A stretch of 64,000 nucleotides of DNA, from NCBI RefSeq assembly GCF_022539315.1, contig NC_066315.1, positions 96,391,990-96,455,989 of the forward strand, read 5' to 3'. Origin of the DNA: Serinus canaria. Lineage: Eukaryota > Chordata > Aves > Passeriformes > Fringillidae. Below, one piece after another: positions 27,701 to 37,400 of the stretch. The position numbers and the translations under genes are program-made. The notes under the pieces were generated by a model. It was given only the letters and a program-made list of their open reading frames with translations. It was not told where the DNA came from and made no database searches. The stretch's first letter is position 1; the number at the start of each line of letters is the position of its first letter.

Positions 27701-28787
27701 TGAAGCATTTCTTTGTCCTAATTCATCTGTAAATATGATGTTGTAATGCTTGCTTACACTTAACAGAGTACCTGCCAGGGCTTTCAGGCTCTTTAATGAA
27801 AGGCAACTTCATTGCAAATTAATTTATGAATTTTAAGAAACTCTGGGTGTGTTCTGTGACAGAGTTCATGTTAGTTTGCCAGCCTGTAGTCCTTGTAATA
27901 TGAAAGTTCTAAATGTCAGATGTGGATTCCTAACACATGTGCTTATTTTAGAGTTAACCTGTGGCATCTGATTTTTCTTCTCCATCCCCTTTCCTTGTTG
28001 GACATGAATATTCCTGAACTCTGAGGAGCAGAGGGTGATGCCACTTAATGATTGCTAATACACTATCTTGACGGGTATCTTCTTACACTGTCAGTCATTG
28101 CTATAAGATCAATTCCAGGTCCAGTGATCAAAGGAATACAATTAATATGACCAAGTACAAAAAATGAACTTTAGGGCTGGTTGTTGAAACATGAATAAGT
28201 TGAAAAATGTTTTTTAACAACTGTAATTACCCCAGCTTTCCAGTAGATGACACTTTTACCAAAACACTTTAATCTCAATTCACATAATTTCTGATTCATT
28301 CCTTTCCCCCCATGTTGAGTGGTCATTTTGTGTACCTTTTTCTTGAAAGGATTCCTTTCTTGGATGCTTGTTTACTGCAACCTCTCTACTGCTCACAAAT
28401 ATATTAGTGATGCAGTGGAACTGCATCAGTGCCATTCACAGGTGTTTTCCCTGTGATTGCAAGACCCTGTTGTTCAATCCTCACCCTATCCTGGTGGCTT
28501 AATGGATAATAGAAAGCTATGGGGGTTTTGGACCCTTAGCAGTCCCACCACTTGACTTTGTAAATGCTCATCACATGTCAGTTTATTGTAACATAAATAA
28601 TATTTAAAAAGAAGACCAAGACGCTGTAAAAACTAACTGTAGTCTTACTTTTGTAGAGCCAACACCTATAAGGTCACTAAAGAAACTTAACAACCTAAAT
28701 GGCTTAAATTCTGGAAGTGGCTTAATCTTCATAATTATGCTGTCTTGCAGAATTTTCAGGCATATAATCTGCTTTGTATATGTCAGA
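9720..28787. other. Intergenic, AT-rich; no gene recognised
   Basis: About 19 kb without a frame longer than 135 codons and without any protein similarity I recognise. It contains homopolymer runs (for example poly-T near 17890-17907 and poly-A at 22553-22569), a 40-base imperfect tandem duplication near 24942-25021, and scattered AATAAA motifs expected by chance in AT-rich DNA. No clear CR1 or LTR was seen, though old diverged repeats would escape reading by eye. Non-coding RNAs cannot be excluded. Confidence 0.6.
24942..25021. repeat. Imperfect tandem duplication, about 40-base unit, two copies
   Basis: Two adjacent copies share CTAAAGTAGTTTCTTA and CTTAAACCTTTCTT with a few mismatches and an indel. 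It is a simple local duplication in AT-rich intergenic DNA. Confidence 0.85.
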
Positions 28788-28856
28788 GAATTTTGGATGT
28801 GTAAGATGTGTAAGAATTTTGGATGTGTAAGATGTCCTCGATGTAACCTCGAGGAC
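28788..28856. repeat. 26-base tandem repeat followed by a perfect 8-bp hairpin
   Basis: A unit starting GAATTTTGGATGTGTAAGAT is present once in full (28788-28813) and again nearly complete (28814-28835). The second copy overlaps by two bases the inverted repeat GTCCTCGA (28834-28841) / TCGAGGAC (28849-28856), which has a 7-base loop. Confidence 0.85.
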
Positions 28857-30880
28857 AACTTGTGTGAATGATGAGTAAAGTGTGAGTGAAAAAGATGGAG
28901 GCAGAGGGGAAAGCACCCTCAGCTGGGACCAAGGGCTCATCAGCCTCAGCTTGGCAACCCCACTGCCAGACAGGGAGGGGAACTGTTTCTATTCAGGAGG
29001 AGACACTTTGGACAGATGTCAGCAACCTGCCTTGGAAGTCAGCAGTCCAGACACATCAGAGAAGCCATAAACTGAGAGGCAAAACCTTTCTTTGAACCAT
29101 ATCTGTGTTTCCTGTTTGTGCTCAGTTTTCCATGGCTCTTTTATTGTGTGGTGGCCCCATTGCATGGATGACCCGAGTGCAAGGAATATGAGGGCTTAGT
29201 AGGCAAAAGGAGAAAGAACAGAGTGAGTGCATCAAGAGAGCCTGAATGCCATGATTTTCTGCCTTGTTAAAGATTCTTACTTTAGGTGCATGAGGCTTGG
29301 GCTTGAGTGAGAGGACCAACCAGTCTGATAGCTGTGAGCTGGCAGCAGCAATTGGATAGCTCTGCAGACACCGATAGGCAGGAACTCGGGTATCTGGGAG
29401 GTTTTGCTTTGGGGCTGGGCATCTATATAATGATCCTGCAGAGACAGATAGGCACCAAAGCAGCTTCAAGGATCTAAGCAAGCATACTTACTAAAGCCAG
29501 TGACTCATATCCATACAGAAAGTGTTCTTCTCCTGATTCAGGTCTTTATTATTTTAAATGCTTAATTAAGTCTCTTTGAACCCACAGGTGCAGCCACTTA
29601 CTGATGCTTGCTATTTGTTTTCTTTTATTTGTCACAGGCTTTCATTTCCCAAGCTATTTCAGTCAGAAGACTGAACTAGATGTATTTGAGGAGATTTTAA
29701 TATATTCTTGGAAACTGTGAACAACTTTGGTACTTTTCTGTTCTATGATCTGGATGCAAGTATGTGCATCTGCTTGTAGGCAGGTCTCTGGTGGCTGGCT
29801 TGACCACAACCATTTCCATTTTGCAAGCTGACTGGAAGTTGGTTATGTGTGTATGGCTGCTAAATTAGCTCTTATGAAAAAGTGGTGGTTTTAATTTTTC
29901 TTTTTTCAGTGAGTTGAATTTTAATAGTCAAATGGCAAATACTAAGAAAAAGAAATCTTTCCAATACATGAGAGGTGAATGAGCTACTTAGGATTGAGAC
30001 TTTTTATGTTTTTCTACTGACAAGCCAAACATCTATAATTTTCAAAATATGAACACACTGAAAATTACATTCACTTTCATATGCATCAGTCATACAAACT
30101 TTTTAACTGCTCTCTTCCAAACCCACTGTTGATGTGCTGATTTTTTTCTTTGCCTTAATTTCTCTGAAGTTATTTCACAATACCTGAGCTGTTAGGTTGT
30201 GCTTACTAAGTTATTTCACTGTTTGTTAAGCTTTTTCATTTCATGATTTCTTAAAGCACTGACTAGAATCCAGGAAGTTATGCAAATCACTGAACTTCAG
30301 TCATTGTGTCTGAATCTTTCTATCAGTGAATGATTTTTGGTTTTAGTTTTTCTTGCTTTGGGGTTCTTTTTTGTTTTATTTTAGGGTTAGGTTTTTTCAG
30401 TCCAAAGAATAACTTTAAGGGATTCAAAAGATAGGTTATGGAGTAAAGCTTGGCATAGAGGCATAAGAAGGATAGGAGGAAACTAGAAGCACATGTTTGT
30501 TCTGGTTTTGCCAGAAGAAATTTCAATCCATGTTTCCTATTTGAAGGCTAAACTACTCATCACCGAGAGTACAAAGAGAACAGGGTTGTGGTTGTTTTGT
30601 TTTATTTTATTAAATATGCCTGAAACCTAAATAAAATAGCACAAATTTTGTATTAAAGCATTAACATGGTTTTTGTTCACAGATAGTGTTGGAAATGGTT
30701 TTAAAAATTTTAGGGGAAGGGAAGTGGAGTAAGCTAAGAAACTATAAAACTGTACTAAGAAATAAATACATACATAGTATAAACAACTTATGTAATTTTC
30801 AGGTTAAATTTTATTGTCCACTTCAATGCTCTTGGCATATTTTACAATTTATTTGGAAAAGTTTGTAACTGATTGGTTTT
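28857..30880. other. Intergenic, moderately GC-richer patch then AT-rich
   Basis: From about 28860 to 29480 base composition rises and several 60-119-codon frames appear on both strands. None resembles a known protein, and they overlap each other as expected for chance frames. The rest is AT-rich with no identifiable feature. Confidence 0.5.
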
Positions 30881-30915
30881 GTTCTGACCTCCTCTTGGAG
30901 GGAGGAGGTCAGAAC
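30881..30915. repeat. Perfect inverted repeat, 14-bp arms, 7-base loop
   Basis: Arm GTTCTGACCTCCTC (30881-30894) is exactly reverse-complementary to GAGGAGGTCAGAAC (30902-30915), with loop TTGGAGG. It lies roughly 500 bases upstream of the inferred transglutaminase start site. Function unknown. Confidence 0.9.
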
Positions 30916-31290
30916 TGTCTGAAAGCTGGGCTTTCTGCTTACATTATGCTAAAAATGTCCACTGCTTGTCATGTTCTGAGAGTGTAAATCCAGCTTTAGT
31001 CTAGTGTTCCTTATTGTTTTCCATAGCTGTCTGCAGATGTCTAGCCAGAAGGGAACAGTAGGTGCTGGTATTTATGGCAACTTTGGATGGCTACAAATGA
31101 TGGCTTACCCTGAAATGTGTTTAGATTCATCCTGGCTTTAAAGTATTTTTGAGACAGGGCAAGCTGTGGGACACTGAGAGCACTGTGCTATAGGTGAGGT
31201 TACCAAGATCTCTTCCCTCCCTTCAGCCGCAGGACTCTCCCTAATAATGCTGGAAGTTAAAATGAATCATTTATGAGCATCAGTAGACAC
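30916..31290. other. Intergenic sequence just upstream of the transglutaminase promoter
   Basis: Nothing specific is recognised apart from the motifs described in the promoter entry that follows. Confidence 0.5.
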
Positions 31291-31400
31291 ATGGGTGGGG
31301 CCTCTTTTAAAACTGGTATTTTGTTGATGCAACACGTGTGACGGCCTCTTAGTTCTGAATATAAGTGTTACTGAGAGGAAATTAGGTTGGTTGGCAGAGG
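31263..31400 (+). promoter_or_regulatory. Candidate core promoter of the transglutaminase gene
   Basis: A TATA-like ATATAAG lies at 31359-31365. A start site about 25-30 bases downstream would give a 5'UTR of about 100 bases before the ATG at 31491. Upstream are GGGTGGGGC at 31293-31301 (a KLF-type GC box), CACGTG at 31333-31338 (an E-box) and TGAATCA at 31263-31269 (one mismatch from an AP-1 site). KLF and AP-1 sites are common in epidermal promoters, but such short motifs also occur by chance. Confidence 0.35.
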
Positions 31401-31490
31401 AGATCAGCCAGACCTTGCAGGACGTCTTGCTGAGGAGCTGGTATATCCACCAGTACTGTGCTTCAGATTCCAGTACATGTAGAAGAAAAA

Positions 31491-31497
31491 ATGGAAG
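31491..31497 (+). CDS. Transglutaminase-like gene, coding exon 1 (start codon)
   Basis: ATGGAAG followed directly by a strong donor GTAAGT. Joined to exon 2 it gives MEVIELGEV in frame. A coding first exon of only a few residues ending in phase 1 is usual for TGM2- and TGM3-type genes. A different first exon within the 2.3 kb upstream of exon 2 cannot be ruled out. Confidence 0.6.
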
Positions 31498-34400
31498 GTA
31501 AGTGTCTTGAAACTTTAATGTCCCTTAAACCAGGACTGAAAACAGAAATAATTAAATGATCATGTGTACAGACCTAAATAATTGCAGATATTTTTGTGTA
31601 GGGATTACTTGTATGTTTGAATGTTCTTTGTGGAACTAGTGAGACTGGACAAAACAACTTTTGAAAAAAACTACTGTGAAGGAAAAAGCTATGGAAAAGA
31701 TTTAGTGAAACAACAGCCAATTCTGAAAATAGGAAATAGCATGGAAAAGAATAAACTTTATTGCTAGCATTAGCACAGAGTTCCAGCTTTCAGTATTTTC
31801 ATGCTAGAAGCAATTATTTTCCAAGGAATACCTGAAGTATTCTGTCTTGAATGAAGGAAAAATATGAATTGATAGAGAAAACACTGTGACTGGTATTGAT
31901 GGTCCGGTTTCTACCAGAGGCAGAAATCCAGTAAGAAATGTGAAACTGAATTGCCTTTTGTATTTTTTCTGAGCTGTCTTTCCTTAAGAAATTAATCATT
32001 AGCTCGTTTGTGATCCAGTTGCAATACTTAAATCTGATAAGCAAGCTGTGGGCCGACTTTAGAGAGCTTCCCTGGGAAATGTAATACCTCAGCTGCCTGA
32101 TGTTCCAGTTCAGCTGGATTACTGAGTAGATGAAGAGTAGTTGTCTTGGTTTATAAACACCTCCAGAGACTAGGCAGGGATCAGGTTCTTTCAGTGTTCT
32201 TGACCACAGGAATTTGCCATGTGTGCTATAAGTACTTTCGGTTTGACCAGAATACTTTGTGTTATGGTTGACAACTCTCATTAAGACATAAGATTTTCAG
32301 TTCAGTTCTGTTCCTCATTCTTGTCAGCAGGTATGTTGTGTTCACGAGCAATAATGATGTAATGCACTCCTGTATTTTTTGGTTTTTGTTGATTGTGTGC
32401 ATATTTTTATCATGGGTAGCACCCAGCTCTGCATTTGTTGCTGATCTCTGTTGAAAATCTGAATGATCAAGGCATGACCTAGTTTAATAGTTAGATGAGA
32501 AACAAGATTATTTTTATTCAAGGAAAACAAATCAGAAAAAAATGCCTTTTTTTTTTTTTTTTTTTTTTTGCTTCTTCCTACCTATTCCACCTGCCCCCAC
32601 CCCCTCCTCAATTAATTTAAATTATTATTTAATTCAAGATGTGATCCTGGGAAACTCCACTGGTTTGTGTTAAAAATTCCCTGATCCTAAGGGCTTAGCT
32701 ATGAGTAGATACACCCTTGGTTTTGGATGGGAAAAATTATTTTCCCTTAAATACTAATTCTGCAGGTACCCATGTAGTTAGAGAAGATGCATAGTTAGAT
32801 TTTTCTGTAGGCTTAGCAGGACCTAACTTAACCCTTTAAAATTATAATAATATACAAGACTTTGTACATCTGTAAACTCAATTTCCAAAACTGCTGAGAA
32901 TCTGTGGCTCCCATCATCTTCAATTAGAAAGCAGAACTTTGGAAAATAAAAAGTTGTATGCAAATAAGTAAAGATGAATGTTGCCACCCATCCTCCTGGC
33001 ACCAATGTCATAATTACTCCTATGAAATGACTGATATGCAGGCAGGATGCCTAAGGGGGAATCAGCCAAGATTTTTGTCAAGCTAATCACAGCACCTGGG
33101 ATAGATTGTCAGCATTTTAAAATGTCACAATTTGTGAATATTTCCATCTCCATTAAGTTCCTCAACGATATCTGCAAACGTTTTTATGACTTTGGACGTG
33201 CAGACTGAGACATCTGCATGCATATTTAACATTATTTTAAGTCTTGGATAGATATTTATACATATCTATTTTTTTCATTAATAATTTGGAGTGCCACTTA
33301 AGCTTTCAAATACATACACATTATCAAGCTTTTTACTCATTCTGTTTAATTTTTTATTTCTTTTATTAAACAAACCCAAACATCTCAAATGATAGCATGT
33401 GCAAAACTGTAACTGTCTGTAGCCAGCATGTTGTAATGTGTGGAGAGAATATTACAATGCAAAGTCAGTAGAGATTCTGATTAGTATCTCTATTTTTAAG
33501 TAGAGATACTAATATTGGCCTTCAGCATCAGGTATTTACAATGAGGCACTATATAAAAAAAGTGAAACTTGTAGCACAACTACAAAAATCAAAGAGTTAG
33601 ACAAGTTTCCATCTGCAAGCTAGAAAAGTGGTGAACTTGTAAAGGATCTTTTACGGATGTATGTCTCAATTTCAGTCTTGCTGAATTTTGAATAAAGTCT
33701 TGAATGAATTTTGAAAGAGTTATCTCTGTCTTTCATCATTGTCTTTTCTTTCACCTAATCTTAACCACAGTCAAAACTGGGAACTTAATTATATGAGGCT
33801 TTTTCTTTGTGCTCCTTTCTCTGTCCTGCAGTTATTGAGCTGGGAGAAGTTGACTTGAACTGTCCTTCCAACTGTCAAATACATAATACCCATTTCTTCG
33901 GAACTGACAGACAGATAATAAGGAGAGGGCAAGCCTTTAGCTTATATGCTCGCTTCCAAAATCGAGAATGGGATGACTCCGTGGACCAGGCTGCTTTCAC
34001 CGTGGAGACAGGTAGTCACTCCCAAACACTCTGTAGACTTTCCTAGTCCTTTGTTGATTAATAATATTTCCCATAGACTTCAGAAGACTTCTTTCATAGT
34101 CTTCGTATTCCCATAACCTACTCGTATTTCATGTGAAGAGACTACCTTCCCCTAAATCAGGCAGTTCTTGTAATATGTAAAGTTTTCTCACTCTGCTAGA
34201 GAAGTGACAAGTGAAAAAGAAATCCACCCTTGGGAGCTTCGCCTTGCAAATGATGCCTAAGCAAATTACTAGCCTTTTACATGTGCTTTGTTTAGTAGTC
34301 TGATGGAAGTGATTTTCATTTTCCTGAAAAGGCCTCAGACCCTGTGAATCAAATGAGACAAAATGCACCTTCCCAATGGGCAGATGTCTGGATCAAACCT

Positions 34401-37400
34401 GCTGGAGTGCTTCCTACAAAGTTCATCAGCCAAAATGCATCAGTATCAGCGTGTTTCCTCCTTCCAATGTCTGCATTGGCCGTTATATTCTCAATATGCA
34501 AATCACATCTTGTGGTCACACATATCAGAGGTGTCTTGGAGATTTTTATGTCCTTTTTAACCCATGGTGTGCAGGTAAGAACTCTACTGACAATCAGATT
34601 GTTTTAAGAAAAATAGCTAGTGATGAGTAAAACTGTTGAAGATTATTTTTTAACTGGTGCATAAAGGATGTAGTAACAGAAACAATGAGAATCAAGGAGA
34701 GATTTAATTCTGTTCTTTTTAATCTTTTTCCTACAAGTTCAAGACTGTCTCAAGCCAATTTTTCGATTTTTTAGTGGTAGTAGGGGTGAGGTATAATTTT
34801 TTCCCCACAACTATTACAGTGTCTTGACAGGATAGAAAGCATTGGGAAGTTTCCTCTGTTCATCAGGAAACACATTTTTGCTGTGAGAGTGACTGAGCAC
34901 TAGCACAGTTTGCCCAGATGGGTTGTGGAGTCTGCATCCTTGGAGATATTCAAAAGCCATCTGGATGTGGCCTGGGAAACTGGCTGGAGGCTGGACCATA
35001 TCACCTCCAGAGGCCCCTTCCAACTTCAACCATTTTGTAATTCTGTGGATACTGTTTTGTCATCATAAAATAATACAGTTAAAAATACAAATTAAATTCT
35101 GTAGATCTGGCTCAGGTAGCAAGAAATTCTGGAGTCTGTAGAACCTCGCCAAAATCATTACATGACAAATATTCACATTGTCTGTGCTGATATGATCTAA
35201 ATCAGATACACAACTCCATGTTGCTGAGTGTTTGACTTGTAAAACAGCTTAGTGTGAAGATAAATTGCAAACTCTTCCATAATGTGTTCTACAGCAGGGA
35301 GAGACTTAATAAAGATATTATCTAGCTGTAAGTAGGAATGAATTGTCTGTGAGTGCTTAAAGAGCCCTTTAACATAAAAGTATACATCAAAAACTGGTAG
35401 GAAAAGAAAGTGGGATTCAGTGATGCAGAAATACAGAAGTACTAGAAAGGTACATTTTGTCTGAATGAAAGCCTTTCATCTTTTCCAGATGACCCTGTAT
35501 ATTTGGACAGTCAGGCCCATAGAGAAGAGTATGTTCTGAATGAACATGGAATACTGTATGAAGGAGTCCACAAGCACATAACCTCTCGACCATGGCACTT
35601 TGGACAGGTATTTTTTTAACACTTGTTCAGAAATAGATGACATCCATATACTGATAAATGAAGTGTTTGAATTTTTTCAGAAATATATGCTCTATTTGTA
35701 GTGCAAAGGTTTTTAAGATCAGTTCAGACTATGCATACATGAACCAAAATGCCTGAGAATTTCACTGTAGCCCAAATAACTGGAACAAAGTTTTATCTAG
35801 TAAAATGAGGGAAATTGCAGAATGTTCTGGGAACAGGTGAAACAAACTCTGTGCTTCAGAAGGAAAATTATTCCATTGGTCAAACATAAGTAAAAATGAC
35901 ATGATTTTTGCCTTTGGTTTTCCTTCAGGAAGACAGGCAATACCATGCAAACCACTAGGAGCTGTGCTTGATTTAACAAAAGGAAAAAAAGGGCAGGAGA
36001 GGTGACAGGGCAACTCACAGAATTGAAAAAAACTGGATTATTGATGAGAAAAGTACTTTAGCAACATCAGCATACCATGATGCCTATATAATCGTCTTTT
36101 TCCTTAGTTTGAAGATGGGATTCTGGATATCTGCTTGAAGATCTTAGATATGGGTGCGAGTTACCATCACGGCTCTGATCGTGACCACTGCTGGCGCAAT
36201 GACCCCGTGCATGTCAGCATGGTGGTGAATCACATGGTAAGATCTGTGCGGGTGTGAGACCTCTGAATAGATCGGGTCACACTTCATTATAGTGAAGAAG
36301 GACAAACTGCATGGTAATCTAGCACAGCAGGTGAGCAGAGGAAATCCTTCCTGTGCTCAGATTCCCAGGAAAATCCTTCCTGTGCTCAGATTCACAGGAA
36401 AATCATTTAAATGCTAATCTCTGATGATTTTGAGACATGCTTAGAATGTGAAGACATGGTTGGCCATTTGAAAAGGTTGTTTTTCTTTTCTCTTTCTAGA
36501 TAAGCAGCCATACCACTAACAGTATCATGAAGATTCCAGAAAACAATGATTACCTGAAAGGAACAAAGCCATTTTCCTGGAATGGAAGTGTCCCTATTCT
36601 ACAGCAGTGGTACAGTGGTAGATGCAGGCCGGTCAGATATGGGTACTGTGGATCTCTTGCTTCAGTAATGTGCACAGGTAAGATATTTCAGTTGTCCCTT
36701 ACCTAGTTTATAGAGAAAAGAAGAAAGGACACAAGGATCAAAAACTTCTGACCATAAAAACTACTTGAATAATTTCACTTGTAAGCATTTTACTAGAAAA
36801 AAAAAAATATTTTTCTCATGCTCCAGATATAGTGTTTATTATCAACCTTTTGCTTTCCTATACAGGTTGAAGACCAAGAAAATTAGTTCCATCTTCTCTG
36901 TGACCTTTATGTTATGCAGTTATCAATACTGAAACTTTTATTAAAACACAGAGCAAGTGAAGCATCATTGAATAATAGAGTAGTTGGGGCTGGAAGGAAC
37001 CAACAAAACCTCCACAACCCCATTGTAGAGCCAAAATTTATGCTTTGGTTGATGTTTGCATGATAAGAAGAAGCATTAAGTTATGAACAGGAAGATCTAT
37101 AGTAATGTCTCCCCCAAAACACAAGTGTAACAAGTGCATTAGGCTATATTCTCCTTTTAATGCAAAAGATTAGGCGATAGTGCACTAAGCTCTACAGAAC
37201 AGAAGATCTGAGTTCCAGCTTTATACCATTTATCTACTGAACCTGCTTCTACATTGAATGAAGAAAGTTAAATTGAAGTCCTCTATGTGAATCTATATGA
37301 ACCACATTATTTACTAAAAAAAAAAAAAAGTTTTATTAGTGCAGAATCAGGTTAATGATTTCTGAACTTAAACCATCGGTTTTGTGGATGTTTTTGGTTT

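Noticed and set aside
29122..29481. 119-codon minus-strand frame
   Set aside because: No recognised domain; overlapping frames in a GC-richer patch suggest chance or an old repeat.
31814..32281. 155-codon minus-strand open frame in intron 1 of the transglutaminase gene
   Set aside because: No recognisable domain, unremarkable composition, and in the intron of a well-supported gene; probably chance.
32547..32569. Run of 23 T as the tail of a retrocopy
   Set aside because: No gene-like or SINE-like sequence and no target-site duplication was seen beside it; treated as a simple homopolymer.
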